57,282 bases of DNA, taken from positions 1-57,282 of the forward strand of contig NZ_AEJC01000255.1 of the NCBI RefSeq assembly GCF_000317595.1, in the 5' to 3' direction. The stretch is from Streptomyces ipomoeae 91-03 (GTDB lineage Bacteria > Actinomycetota > Actinomycetes > Streptomycetales > Streptomycetaceae). Position 1 is the stretch's first letter; each line of letters starts with the position of its first letter. The position numbers and the translations under genes are program-made. The notes under the pieces are model-generated. The model was not told the origin of the DNA, did no database searches, and saw only the letters and a program-made list of their open reading frames with translations. Of the stretch, positions 32,712 to 41,669 are shown in pieces.

Positions 32712-35404
32712 GCACCGTGGTCGACGAACGACTGCGGCGCTTGCGGAGGGAGCTCGACGACCACTCGCGGATCGCCGATCGGCTGGGGCTCGATCTGGCG
32801 CGGCCGTTACGGTCCCTGAACGACGGTTACCCGGAGAACGCCGTCGCGTTGGTCGGCAAGCTGGCCGAGAAATTGCTCAAGGAGTTGTGGCGCCACCACG
32901 ACATCGAGGGCGATCCTTCGACGAAGGCCTTGAACGACCTCGTCAAGCGCTGCCGACCGTACATCCGCAGCAGCACGGTCCTGGACGCCCTGGAGGACAT
33001 CCGACGGCTCCGCAACCGGTCCACGCACGACGGGTACGACATCAGCGACGAGGACGGACTGCTGGCGGTACGCAGGCTCGTCGACGTACTGGTCTGGTTC
33101 ACCGACACCGGCAGCGTCGCGCTGCTCGGCGGCGAGCCGGACATGGCTCCCGAGGTGGCGCACCGCTGCGAGTTCCTCGCGGGGCTGTATCTCACGCTCG
33201 GCTACCGGCAGGCCAAGCGGTTCGTCCTCAGCCGGGACACCGTGTACCAGTTGTTCTGCCGCGAGTCGGGGGTGCGACTCGAATACGTGGAGCTGATGCT
33301 CTCCCAGGACGCCGACGACCTGAGTACGGTCCTCGCCTCCAACGACGGCGAACTGTTGCGTACCCAGCTCCCCAAGCTCACCCGGTTCGTCGTCCTGGAC
33401 GACGACGGTGACAGCGACGACCGTGGTGGCGGAGCGGCTTCCAACCCCCTCCATCAGCTGCTGGGCGAGGACTTCCGCATCGTGCGGTACGACGGCTTCC
33501 TCGACACCATCATCGACCTCGACAGCCACCTCGCCCGTCTCGCCCCCACAGCCGCGCCGACCGAGCCCCGGGCCACCGTCGCCGCGGTGACCCTGACCAC
33601 CGACCAGCGCACCGGCGAGTCGTGGGTGGCACGGTCCGGGGACGCGGCGGAACTGCTGGCGCAGCTTGCGCGAAGCAGCGCGAACGTGCTGGTCACCGGG
33701 CGTCCCGGAAGCGGAAAGAGCACGCTCCTGCGCTCACTCGCGGCCGACGCCGGGATCCGCCGCTTTCGCTTCTACTTCGACCTCGGGCTCAAGCCCAAGG
33801 ACGAACCCTTCTCGGAGTACGCCGCCCGTCTCCTGGCGCCGGCCATGACGCCGTCGGACCGCTCCCGCGCCTTCGACCTCTTCCTCTACCTGATCCGGTC
33901 CGGGACCGCGCTGTGCGTGCTCGACGCCGTCGACGAAGGCGTCGAGGAGCCAAGCCCTGCGGGCTTCCTGCGGCTCTTCACCGATCTCGCAGCCGTCCTG
34001 TCCGCCGAATCCGCGGTGGTCATGAGTTCACGGGTGTCCTTCCTCGCGGACTCGCCCCAGGTACGTCAGCTGTTGGACAGCGGCGCCGGCCGCTCCGAGC
34101 AACTGGTCGAGCAGATGTACGCGAACGGCCTCGACCCGTCGCGCGTTCCGCACTTCCACGTCGTACGTCTGGCCGAGCCCGAAGCCACCCCGCTGGAGAA
34201 GCGTCTCACCGCAGCGCTGGACCTTCCGTCCGGGCAGCCGCTCGCGGACATCCTCGGCGCGCACATCACGCGGACGCTGGCCGAGCGGGGACGGCCCGAC
34301 CTCGAACGGCTGCTGCCCGCCGCGTTCGGGCGCGCTTTCCTCACCGACCGAACCGTCTTCTCCCTCCTCGACCTGCTCCGGCAGTTGGGGGCCGACGCCT
34401 TCACGGACGGGCGCCTCGATCTCGACGCCTGCGTCCTTGAACCGCTGCTGCGCCCCGCCGGGCCTGATCACGTCGCTTTCGTACACAGTGCGTACCAGGA
34501 ACTGCTGGCCGCCCGGTATCTCACCGACCCGGCACACCGAGACGAGGCAGCGAGCCTTCCCGGCGGTGCTTTCCTCACCGAGCAGGTGCGCGCCTTCCTG
34601 GCCGGAATGCCCAACCGGCCGCAGACCGACGACTGTGTGCTGCCCAGCGGGGCATACCTGGTCGGTCCGGCCGAACGGCTGCTGATCCGCCGTGTCCCGC
34701 GGCCCGTGCGCTTCGACCGCCACGTCGTGACCGTCGCACGCTACCGCCGCTTCCTCGACGCCCTGGAAGCGGACGGCACCTCGCGGTGGGACCACCCGGA
34801 CCAGCCCGCCGACATCACACACCACCCCTGGAACAACCGGCTGCGGCAGCCCGACCACTACGAGAATCCGCGCTACGACGCCCACCCGGCCGTCTGTGTC
34901 AGCTGGTGGAGCGCGTACGCCTTCGCCGCCTTCGAAGGCAAGCGGCTCCCGACCGCTCTCGAGTGGGAGGCTGCCGCGCGAGGCACCGACGGTCGGCTGT
35001 TCCCATGGGGTGACGCGCCTGATGGGGCGCGTATCAACTGCGCCGACTCATGGGTCGGCCGACCCGTCGTGACGTACCAGGCGTGGTACCGGGACTTCGC
35101 GGGCGACGCCCTTCGCCGAGCCGGGGTGACATCTGTCGAAGAGCGGCCGGGCAACCGTTCCCCGTTCGGTGTGCTCGACATGGTGGGCAACTGCTGGGAA
35201 TGGACCTCCAGCAGCCTGGCCGACCCCGGTGAGGCCGTCATCTGCGGTGGCAGCTACGACAACCCGATGCGCGCGGTGCAGACCAGCACCAAGGGGGTCT
35301 ACAGAAAGAACGGCGCAAGCAACGCGGTCGGCTTCCGGTGCGTGCGAGACGTCGACACCGGTGGCGCGGCAGACACCAGTGGAACAGAGGAGAGGACGAC
35401 ATGA
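32708..35404 (+). CDS. NACHT-type STAND NTPase with C-terminal FGE/SUMF1-like domain
   Basis: An 898-aa protein. Residues ~30-130 resemble a DUF4145-like helical domain (LEDIRRLRNRSTHDGYDISD). A middle region (~150-290) is unassigned. The NTPase has Walker A TGRPGSGKST at ~330-339 and Walker B LCVLDAVDEG at 402-411, then MSSRVSFLA (sensor-like). A helical arm runs to ~640. The C-terminal ~250 residues form a formylglycine-generating-enzyme-like domain (AVCVSWWSAYAFAAFEGKRL, then PTALEWEAAARGTDG, MVGNCWEWTSSS, VGFRCVRD). The cysteines used by true FGEs are not at the RSxCR position, so the domain probably binds ligand rather than catalysing. A sensor-switch protein of a conflict system; start overlaps the previous stop. 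Confidence 0.85.
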   Translation: MSTVVDERLRRLRRELDDHSRIADRLGLDLARPLRSLNDGYPENAVALVGKLAEKLLKELWRHHDIEGDPSTKALNDLVKRCRPYIRSSTVLDALEDIRRLRNRSTHDGYDISDEDGLLAVRRLVDVLVWFTDTGSVALLGGEPDMAPEVAHRCEFLAGLYLTLGYRQAKRFVLSRDTVYQLFCRESGVRLEYVELMLSQDADDLSTVLASNDGELLRTQLPKLTRFVVLDDDGDSDDRGGGAASNPLHQLLGEDFRIVRYDGFLDTIIDLDSHLARLAPTAAPTEPRATVAAVTLTTDQRTGESWVARSGDAAELLAQLARSSANVLVTGRPGSGKSTLLRSLAADAGIRRFRFYFDLGLKPKDEPFSEYAARLLAPAMTPSDRSRAFDLFLYLIRSGTALCVLDAVDEGVEEPSPAGFLRLFTDLAAVLSAESAVVMSSRVSFLADSPQVRQLLDSGAGRSEQLVEQMYANGLDPSRVPHFHVVRLAEPEATPLEKRLTAALDLPSGQPLADILGAHITRTLAERGRPDLERLLPAAFGRAFLTDRTVFSLLDLLRQLGADAFTDGRLDLDACVLEPLLRPAGPDHVAFVHSAYQELLAARYLTDPAHRDEAASLPGGAFLTEQVRAFLAGMPNRPQTDDCVLPSGAYLVGPAERLLIRRVPRPVRFDRHVVTVARYRRFLDALEADGTSRWDHPDQPADITHHPWNNRLRQPDHYENPRYDAHPAVCVSWWSAYAFAAFEGKRLPTALEWEAAARGTDGRLFPWGDAPDGARINCADSWVGRPVVTYQAWYRDFAGDALRRAGVTSVEERPGNRSPFGVLDMVGNCWEWTSSSLADPGEAVICGGSYDNPMRAVQTSTKGVYRKNGASNAVGFRCVRDVDTGGAADTSGTEERTT

Positions 35405-35667
35405 GCGGCGGTCTGCCGCGGTACGGGACCATCGTCGACACCCGGCTGAGCGGCGGGGGCCCGACCGGTGTACTCAGCTCCTACATCATTCGGGACGACG
35501 AGGACGAGCGGTACTACAGCTTCGACTACCGGCAGATCGTGACCGAAGGATTCCGGACCATCCGGGCGGGGGAACACGTGCGTTTCCACATCAGTGCCGA
35601 AAGCCCCGACCGGGCCGAGTTCGTGATCCGGCTCACCCAGCCCGACCCAGCCGAGTACTACCGATGA
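35401..35667 (+). CDS. Cold-shock/OB-like small protein
   Basis: An 88-aa protein overlapping the NACHT gene by 4 bp (ATGA). The order RYGTIVDTRLSG, ERYYSFDYRQIVTEGFRTIR and AGEHVRFHISAESPD-RAEFVIRL tracks a cold-shock domain, including the GFRxIxxGxxVxF segment. The classical RNA-binding KWF and FVHF motifs are absent or altered, so it is a divergent OB-fold protein. Possible roles are nucleic-acid or nucleotide sensing or scaffolding for the NACHT protein. The next gene overlaps its stop by 4 bp. Confidence 0.7.
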   Translation: MSGGLPRYGTIVDTRLSGGGPTGVLSSYIIRDDEDERYYSFDYRQIVTEGFRTIRAGEHVRFHISAESPDRAEFVIRLTQPDPAEYYR

Positions 35668-36947
35668 CCGACGACGGTGTTCCGCTCCTCGATACGGTCA
35701 CCGGGGTGCGTCAGGAGTTGACCGTCGTGCTGCCCGTGCAGCTCACGCGCGTTCCCGGCTGGGCCGAAGGTCCTTTCCCGTTCGAGCTGGGCAGCCGCCG
35801 TACCGACACCGAGACGCGGTCGACCTACTTCGCGCCCGCGTCTGCCCGGGTCCTGTACGGGGCGCCTGGGCGGCCCCGGCGCTGGCACCTGCCGACGGAC
35901 GTCAAACACGACGGCCTGCACCTGCTCGGCATGGAACTTCTCCATGCCGCCACCGGCCGCAACCCCGACCACGCGCTCGGAGTCCTGCACTTCAGCGTGG
36001 AGAGGCCGTTGCTGCCCGTGCTCCGGGCTGTGGCCGGGCGGCGGCCGGCCGGTGGTGAGGAACCGCTCGCCGGGCCGTTCGACCCGGCCGTGCTTCTGGC
36101 CGGTGTCGCGGATGTCAGGGCCTCCGGCGTACCGTTCGCGATCTCGCGGCCCTACACGATCGCCTTCATGACTCCGACGGCACACCACACCCCGGCCCTG
36201 CGTACGGGTCCGGAGAGGGAACTGCCCGCCGACGCCGACCGGTGGCTGTGGCAACTGGCGTCGCGCTCCACTCCGGAGGACTTTCCGCTCGCGCCGGAGA
36301 CCGCCCACGAACAGCTCAAGGACGCGGTGCGCATCTCGGCGGACTGGAGCGCCCTGGTGCTTCGGCAGGGGGCTGCCTTTCTCGGTCATCGGCCCGACAC
36401 CGGTCAGGGTGACTTCTTCGAGTTCGGCGCCCTTCACTCCCGTACCGTCTATCTCGACGCGCTGCTCCTCGGCGTTCTCCAGCGCGATCACATCGACGAG
36501 CTCACCGACGAGCTCTCCGGGGTGTTCGACTCCTCACGGCTCACGCGGCGCGTCGCCACGCTGGAGCGGAGCATCGCCGTCTTTCGCAGCACGTACTGGC
36601 GACAGCACCTCACCGCCCACGGCCCGGCGAACGAGCTGCTGCTCGCCTTCCAGAACCAGCACCGGCTCCCCGCCCGCTTCAACGAGATCCTCGCCGAAGC
36701 GGGCGACTACAGCAGGCTCGTACAGACTCAGGAAAGTCAGCAGATCAGCGGTGCGCTGGGCCTTCTCACCATTCTCGGTCTGCCGCTCGGCACCGCCCTC
36801 GGCATTCTGCAGGTGCTCGACGACCAGTCCGTGGCGCATCTCCTCATCGCGCTCGGTCTGTCGGTGGCCGCCACGGCGGCTGCCCTGACGACGCGGTACG
36901 GGCGCCTTGTCCTGTCGTCGCTGCGGGGCGGGATCGGTAAGGGGTAA
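35664..36947 (+). CDS. Protein with CorA-like C-terminal membrane module
   Basis: A 427-aa protein. The first ~310 residues are soluble and unassigned (HALGVLHFSVERPLLPVLRA, AISRPYTIAFMTP). The C-terminal third resembles the CorA stalk and membrane part: helices ELTDELSGVFDSSRLTRRVA and FQNQHRLPARFNEILAEAGD, then two hydrophobic segments (GALGLLTILGLPLGTALGIL at ~360-379 and LLIALGLSVAATAAALTT). The Gly-Met-Asn loop of Mg2+ channels is not seen. In a conflict operon a CorA-like protein could damage or depolarise the membrane when the NACHT switch fires; that is inference. It closes a four-gene block with 4-bp overlaps. Confidence 0.75.
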   Translation: MTDDGVPLLDTVTGVRQELTVVLPVQLTRVPGWAEGPFPFELGSRRTDTETRSTYFAPASARVLYGAPGRPRRWHLPTDVKHDGLHLLGMELLHAATGRNPDHALGVLHFSVERPLLPVLRAVAGRRPAGGEEPLAGPFDPAVLLAGVADVRASGVPFAISRPYTIAFMTPTAHHTPALRTGPERELPADADRWLWQLASRSTPEDFPLAPETAHEQLKDAVRISADWSALVLRQGAAFLGHRPDTGQGDFFEFGALHSRTVYLDALLLGVLQRDHIDELTDELSGVFDSSRLTRRVATLERSIAVFRSTYWRQHLTAHGPANELLLAFQNQHRLPARFNEILAEAGDYSRLVQTQESQQISGALGLLTILGLPLGTALGILQVLDDQSVAHLLIALGLSVAATAAALTTRYGRLVLSSLRGGIGKG

Positions 36948-37159
36948 CGCCCGTGCGTGGCACGGCCGTTGGCTGACTCGGGCCTCGTCCGGTCGGCGTC
37001 GGCCGGGAGCGGGCGCGGAGAAGTGTCCGAGTGCGGTGGGTCTGCCGACCTGTACCCGAGTCGAGAGCTTTTCCGGTGTTCTGTACGATGCGGTCGCTCG
37101 ACAGACGGCGGATGACCGTGCGGGCCAGTCATGACGTCCCATCAGAAAGGGGCACAGCC

Positions 37160-38230
37160 ATGTCCCGCCCGCCCGTCACTCCGGTAGGGCCGCCGCGCCT
37201 CCCCATGCCTCCCCGCACTCGGTGGTGGCAGACCACCCCGGCCCGTATCGGCTGCGTGCTCGCGGTACCCCTGCTCGGGCTGATCAGCGAGTTTCTGGGT
37301 TTCTTCATGCTGATCGCCGCGATCGTACTGATCTGGAAGGACAGCTCGTGGCAGAAGGGCGTGAACGTGGCCGCCACCATCGGGGCCATGGCTCTGCTCG
37401 GCGCGGTCCTACCGGATCCGCCCGATGCCGACACCTCCGACACCGTGGCGCGGGTGGACGCGAAGGGTACCGGCGACGGCCGTACGGCCAGTCCCTCGGC
37501 GTCCGCGACGCAGGCTTCGCCGGAACCCGCGCCGAAGGCTCCCGACTACCGGGGGCTGCGGCTGGACAAGGCACGGGAGCGGGCCGAGGACGAGGGGTTC
37601 ACGGTCGGCGACCATGACGCGTCCGACCAGAACAAGGACGTCTGGATGCAGTCCAACTGGACCGTGTGCTTCCAGAAGACCGGCAGGACCTTCACCGGCA
37701 GGAAGACGATCGACTTCGGCGTGGTGCAGACGGGCGCCCCGTGCCCGGAGGAGGACGGCGGGGCCATCCCGTGGCCGACGATGCCGGATCTGGTCTGGAA
37801 GACATGGAAGACGGCACGCAAGGAGGTCGTCGGTCTCGGTGTGCCGGCCGACCATGTCCGGGCCGACGAGGCCTACTTCAACGACGTGTTGCCCGACGAC
37901 GGCGAGTACGACGACTGGCGTGTGTGCGCCCACGATCCCGCCGAGGGCGAGGACGTCCCCAACAGCGCCTGGGTGACCCTGGAGTTGACCGATCCGGACA
38001 ACGGCTGCCCCGAGCCCGACCGGGAGGACGGCGACAGGGCGAGTCTGCCGGATCGGGACGAGGACGGCGATCCCGACTATCGCGATCCGTTCCCCGGCGA
38101 CAGGAACCGCAACAGCACCTTCCCGAACGGGTTTCCCGACGGCTCGGGCAGCTCCGGTGGTTCGGGGGGTTCGTCCGGGGGCTCGTCCGGTGGGGGCGAC
38201 TGGAACTGCCCCCGCACCCGCTGGTGTTGA
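37160..38230 (+). CDS. Membrane-anchored protein with PASTA-like domains
   Basis: A 356-aa protein from ATG 37160, behind AAAGGGG. Two membrane helices occur near the N-terminus (IGCVLAVPLLGLISEFLGFF, VAATIGAMALLGAVL). A linker rich in Ala/Ser/Thr follows, then two PASTA-like repeats (YRGLRLDKARERAEDEGFTV; MPDLVWKTWKTARKEVVGLG), each followed by Cys-containing strands. The tail is Asp/Arg- and Gly/Ser-rich and ends NCPRTRWC. PASTA domains bind muropeptides or β-lactams, so a wall-sensing role is possible. The stop overlaps the 8-bp repeat tract. Confidence 0.75.
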   Translation: MSRPPVTPVGPPRLPMPPRTRWWQTTPARIGCVLAVPLLGLISEFLGFFMLIAAIVLIWKDSSWQKGVNVAATIGAMALLGAVLPDPPDADTSDTVARVDAKGTGDGRTASPSASATQASPEPAPKAPDYRGLRLDKARERAEDEGFTVGDHDASDQNKDVWMQSNWTVCFQKTGRTFTGRKTIDFGVVQTGAPCPEEDGGAIPWPTMPDLVWKTWKTARKEVVGLGVPADHVRADEAYFNDVLPDDGEYDDWRVCAHDPAEGEDVPNSAWVTLELTDPDNGCPEPDREDGDRASLPDRDEDGDPDYRDPFPGDRNRNSTFPNGFPDGSGSSGGSGGSSGGSSGGGDWNCPRTRWC

Positions 38231-38292
38231 CGCAGGGACGTAGGGACGCAGGGACGTAGGGACGCAGGGACGCAGGGACGCAGGGACGTAGG
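38229..38292. repeat. 8-bp tandem repeat, eight units
   Basis: Eight tandem units of GACGYAGG (five GACGCAGG, three GACGTAGG). It begins in the stop codon of the PASTA-like gene and lies in its 3' region. Probably a slippage-prone array; no function is evident. Confidence 0.9.
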
Positions 38293-38348
38293 GCGGTTCT
38301 TGAACGCCGCCCTGACGGCGGCCGGGTGGCCACCGTTCGCTCAACCAC

Positions 38349-39533
38349 TCAACCGCCGGGGAGCAGACGGGTTGTTCCGGACGTGTCCGGGAGGGGCTTG
38401 GTCCACCAGTGGTCGTAGCGGCGGTAGGGCGTGGGGTCACGGTCGGCGAGGAACGTGTGCAGGGCGGCGGCCTCCGCGGCCAGGGCTTCCCAGACGGGGG
38501 CGGGCAGGGGACGGAAGGGCGTGACCTCGACGCCTTCGGCGAGCGGGCGCCAGATGCCGGCCACGTAGCCGTCCACCAGGACGGTGGGGAGTACGTCGCC
38601 GTTCACGCGGGTGACGTACTTGCGGTACTCGGGTGGGAGGAAGCGGCTGCGGTCGGCGTGGGCGAGGAGAGTGCTGTCCCACATGGGGAGGAGGCGGGGT
38701 GGGGCGGGGACGTCCGACGGTGGGCGGGGGGCGTCGGGGAGGTCGTACAGGACCGACTTGCCGTCCGGAGCCGGTAGTTGCACGAGCTTGTCGGCTTCCG
38801 TGAGTGCCTGCACGGCCGCCTTTGTGCGGGGGCGGTGGACCAGGGCGAACTGGGCCATGTCCGCCGCCGTCGCCGGGCCGAAGCCTTCCAGGTAGCGGAG
38901 GATCAGGGTTTGCAGGCCGGTGGCCGCGGCGTCCGGGTCGGTGAGGGTGGGGCGGGGGGTCGCGGTCACGTACGACTGGCGGGTGTCGGGGAGGAAGGAC
39001 CAGGGGGCGCCGGTCGGTACGTGCCACAAGGGGGCGTACTGGCGGAGCAAGCGGTGGGCGCTCGTCTCCAGGTGTACGTCCGGGCGGTCGCTCACGTACT
39101 CCTCCAGCCACGTCTTCAGTTCGGCGGCGGAGCGCGGCTGCCGGGCCGCGTGCTCCAGCAGGGCGGGGAGGAGTGTGTCGGCGTCGGTCGGGGTCAGGCC
39201 GGTGGTGGTGAAGCGGCGGTCGTGCAGTCGGGAGCCTCGGAGGGTGGGCTCCATCGCCTCGCGGAAGGGGGTGTAGTCGTCGGCGTGGACCGTGTGGAGG
39301 GTGATCCGCATCAGGGTGGATCTCACCAGGACGCGGGTGGACAGGGCCTCGTCCAGGGTCGTCGGGTCGAAGTCGGTGAGGCGGTTCCACAGGGCGATGT
39401 ACGGGGAGACCGGCTGTTGGGCCTGGAGGGCCACGACTCGGCGTACCGCTTGGACGGTGTCCAACGACTCGCGGTCCAGCAGGAGTTGGCGGGCGAGTGT
39501 GGCGCGGTTGAGGGCGCGGTCGGTGATCCTCAT
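38349..39533 (-). CDS. Winged helix DNA-binding protein, AlkZ/HTH_42 family
   Basis: A 394-aa protein. Start MRITDRALNRATLARQLLLD and the VALQAQQP segment (~residues 34-41) match the AlkZ/YcaQ-type family, whose catalytic motif is Q-x-Q or Q-x-D; here Q-A-Q is present. Further blocks: ARVLVRSTLMRITLHTVHAD-type text (TRVLVRSTLMRITLHTVHAD), DMAQFALVHRPRTKAAVQAL and GDVLPTVLVDGYVAGIWRP. AlkZ-type enzymes unhook interstrand DNA cross-links, often as self-resistance. No biosynthetic partner is visible here, so a general repair role is as likely. Confidence 0.87.
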   Translation of the reverse strand: MRITDRALNRATLARQLLLDRESLDTVQAVRRVVALQAQQPVSPYIALWNRLTDFDPTTLDEALSTRVLVRSTLMRITLHTVHADDYTPFREAMEPTLRGSRLHDRRFTTTGLTPTDADTLLPALLEHAARQPRSAAELKTWLEEYVSDRPDVHLETSAHRLLRQYAPLWHVPTGAPWSFLPDTRQSYVTATPRPTLTDPDAAATGLQTLILRYLEGFGPATAADMAQFALVHRPRTKAAVQALTEADKLVQLPAPDGKSVLYDLPDAPRPPSDVPAPPRLLPMWDSTLLAHADRSRFLPPEYRKYVTRVNGDVLPTVLVDGYVAGIWRPLAEGVEVTPFRPLPAPVWEALAAEAAALHTFLADRDPTPYRRYDHWWTKPLPDTSGTTRLLPGG

Positions 39534-39750
39534 GGCGGGATTCTCTCGGGTCGGGGGGAGGTTCGTCGGCGCCCGGGGAAGGTTCGTCGGTGCTTCATGG
39601 CGACCGAAAGGTTCATCGAAATATCCCTTTTGCCACGCATGGGCGGCTTCGGGGGGCTCCGGAATGGCCTCATGGGGGAAGTGACCCGGTCCCGCTCTCC
39701 GCGAGAGTCGGTGTTCGTCAGGACATGTGAGGGCTCATGAGGGCTGAGGA

Positions 39751-40404
39751 GTGTGGTTCGTCGTGGGGCAGCGGCAGGGGATTGTGGTGGCTGCGGCCGT
39801 CGTCGCGTTGGGGGCGTCGTTCGCGGTGCCTTCGGCCGCGCATGCGATCGGGGGCGGGCAGGCCGTCGAGGTGGCGCCCTGGGCCGTGCAGGTCTACAAC
39901 AACGGGCAGTTCGCCTGTACGGGGACGATGTTGACCGATCGGTGGGTGCTGACCGCCGCGCACTGCTACCAGGACCGGCCGGGGAAGATGACCGTGCGGG
40001 TCGGTGACGTACGGATCGGGCACGGGGTCAAGGTCGCGGTGGCGAAGACGCGGTGGAAGGACGACGTGGCGCTGTTCCGGCTGGGCCGGGCCGTCAAGGC
40101 GCCGCATGTACGGCTCGGCCGTACCGACCCGCCGAAGGGGGCCGTGGTCGGCATCTACGGGTACGGCGACTGGAAGAAGCCGAAGAACCTGCGTACGGCG
40201 ACCAACCGGGTCACCTCCGTCAAGGCCGATCCGATCATCGGGCGGTCCATCTGGACGAAGAGGCTCAGCGGGGTGGTCGAGCCCGGTGACTCCGGGGGGC
40301 CGGCGTTCTACCGGGGCAGGCAGGTCGGGGTGCTGTTCGGGCCGGATCAGTACAGCAGTGTCGCCTCGCATCGGGGGTGGATCAGGAGTGTGAGCGGGGT
40401 TTGA
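39751..40404 (+). CDS. Secreted trypsin-like serine protease
   Basis: A 217-aa S1-family protease with a signal peptide (IVVAAAVVALGASFAVPSAAHA) and a mature start IGGGQAVEVAPWAVQV. The catalytic triad is readable: His in LTAAHCYQD, Asp in KDDVALFRLG and Ser in EPGDSGGPAF. Cys residues for one disulfide flank the His loop. GTG 39751 follows GAGGAG. Short for the family (~220 aa mature is usual), with a compact C-terminus. Exported and cleaving proteins outside the cell. Confidence 0.9.
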   Translation: MWFVVGQRQGIVVAAAVVALGASFAVPSAAHAIGGGQAVEVAPWAVQVYNNGQFACTGTMLTDRWVLTAAHCYQDRPGKMTVRVGDVRIGHGVKVAVAKTRWKDDVALFRLGRAVKAPHVRLGRTDPPKGAVVGIYGYGDWKKPKNLRTATNRVTSVKADPIIGRSIWTKRLSGVVEPGDSGGPAFYRGRQVGVLFGPDQYSSVASHRGWIRSVSGV

Positions 40405-40500
40405 CGGCGCGGGGCCCTGTCCCACCCCCTGAACCAGGGGCTGCCGCTGAACCAGGGGCTGCCGCCCCTTCGACCCCGCTTCCCTTGGGGCTGCCGCCCT

Positions 40501-40530
40501 CAGCCCCCCGCCGGGATGAGCGGGGGGCTG
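40501..40530. terminator. Perfect 11-bp hairpin between protease and Hsp20 genes
   Basis: CAGCCCCCCGC (40501-40511) pairs exactly with GCGGGGGGCTG (40520-40530) around loop CGGGATGA. No T tract, typical of Streptomyces terminators. It lies between convergent genes and can serve both. Two 18-bp copies of CTGAACCAGGGGCTGCCG precede it. Confidence 0.75.
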
Positions 40531-40593
40531 GGTGAGTTGGTGCGTGCGGGTTGCGTGTGGTTGCTCGCGCGGTTCCCCGCGCCCCTGAGCGGC

Positions 40594-41022
40594 TCAGCGG
40601 TTGAGTTGCTTCTGGTCGCCGGGGCCGCCGGTGATCTGGATCTTGCGGGGCTTGGCCTGCTCGGCGACGGGGATGCGGAGAGTGAGGACGCCGGCCTCGT
40701 AGGAGGCGTCGACGCGGTCGACGTCGAGGGTGTCGCCGAGGAAGAGCTGGCGGGTGAACGTACCCGTGGGGCGCTCGGCGGCGATCAGTTCGGCGCCGTC
40801 GGGGGCCGGGGAACGGCGCTCCGCGCGGACGTTCAGCACGTTCCGCTCGACGTCCAGGTCGATGCTCTCCGGGTCCACGCCGGGGAGGTCGAAGTGGACG
40901 ATGAAGTCGTCACCGGACCGATAGGCGTCCATCGGCATGACGGCCGGCCGGGCGCTGGAGCCGAACACCTGCTGCGCGAGTCGGTCGAACTCGCGGAAGG
41001 GGTCGGTACGCATGAGCATCAC
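40594..41022 (-). CDS. Hsp20/α-crystallin small heat-shock protein
   Basis: A 142-aa chaperone. The α-crystallin domain runs ~35-130: [50 protein letters not shown] and the G-V-L-T-L-R-I-P motif ([12 protein letters not shown]). The N-terminal arm is [20 protein letters not shown]. Holdase preventing aggregation of unfolded proteins. Start may be ATG 41022 or the Met at codon 2 or 4. It has its own strong promoter 120 bp upstream. No exact HAIR or RheA-type operator was seen. Confidence 0.95.
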   Translation of the reverse strand: MMLMRTDPFREFDRLAQQVFGSSARPAVMPMDAYRSGDDFIVHFDLPGVDPESIDLDVERNVLNVRAERRSPAPDGAELIAAERPTGTFTRQLFLGDTLDVDRVDASYEAGVLTLRIPVAEQAKPRKIQITGGPGDQKQLNR

Positions 41023-41145
41023 GGGTCACTCCTCTCATCAGACGCTGGATGCGATGCCCTGTGATTCCGATGGGATGCCTGGGGTGCCCTTCCAAGGTCC
41101 AGGGTTCCTCTCCGGGGTTCCTCCCCAGGTTTCCCTACGGCTTCT

Positions 41146-41174
41146 TATATAACTCGCCGGAGGAAACTTGACAA
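41146..41174 (-). promoter_or_regulatory. Vegetative promoter of the Hsp20 gene
   Basis: On the - strand, TTGTCA (41174-41169) and TATATA (41151-41146) are separated by exactly 17 bp. This is a close match to σ70/HrdB-type promoters and is AT-rich against the GC background. It points at the Hsp20 start ~124 bp downstream. Confidence 0.75.
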
Positions 41175-41270
41175 GCCCCGGCTCATGTTTGGGGAGCAGC
41201 TGCGCCGAAGGTAAGGATTGGGCTCGGGCCCGGCAGTCACGGACGGGCCGGTACTGGCAAGGAGGCAGCG

Positions 41271-41573
41271 ATGGCGAAGGTTCCCACGGCGGCGGTGGCC
41301 GCGAGCGGGCTCATCGGTGGGTACGGCGTGGCCCGCTGGACCAAGAAGCGGCAGCTCGGCGGGGTCGTGTTGGCCGCCGCCGGGGCCGCGGCGGCTCAGC
41401 AGTGGCAGCGCGCCGCCGGCGGGAAGGCCGCGGGGGCACTGACCGCCGGGTATGTGGCCGCGTTCGCCGGGTCGCATCCGCTGGCCAAGAAGGTGGGGGC
41501 GTGGCCTGCGGTGTTCGGGGTGGCCGGGGCGGTCGCGCTGGCGTCCTGGGTGGTGGCGGACCGTAGGGGGTGA
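41271..41573 (+). CDS. Small hydrophobic protein, possible membrane protein
   Basis: A 100-aa protein from ATG 41271, behind AAGGAGG. Ala/Gly-rich hydrophobic segments (GGVVLAAAGAAAAQQWQRAA, TAGYVAAFAGSHPLAKKVGA, GVAGAVALASWVVADRRG) suggest two to three short membrane helices. No family recognised. It is divergent from Hsp20 and next to the GlxA-type regulator. Confidence 0.75.
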   Translation: MAKVPTAAVAASGLIGGYGVARWTKKRQLGGVVLAAAGAAAAQQWQRAAGGKAAGALTAGYVAAFAGSHPLAKKVGAWPAVFGVAGAVALASWVVADRRG

Positions 41574-41669
41574 TGCTCCCGCGCCGGGTGCCGGGTGCGG
41601 GCAATGCCGGATGCGCCGGGTGCGAGGGGGCGCCGGGTGCGTGGGGCGACGCGGTGCGCCAGGTACCCC

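Noticed and set aside
34640..35390. FGE-like domain as a sulfatase-activating enzyme
   Set aside because: No sulfatase in the neighbourhood, catalytic Cys pattern absent, and the domain is fused to a STAND NTPase.
38229..38292. Short regular repeats as a CRISPR array
   Set aside because: Units are directly adjacent with no spacers, and no cas gene is nearby.
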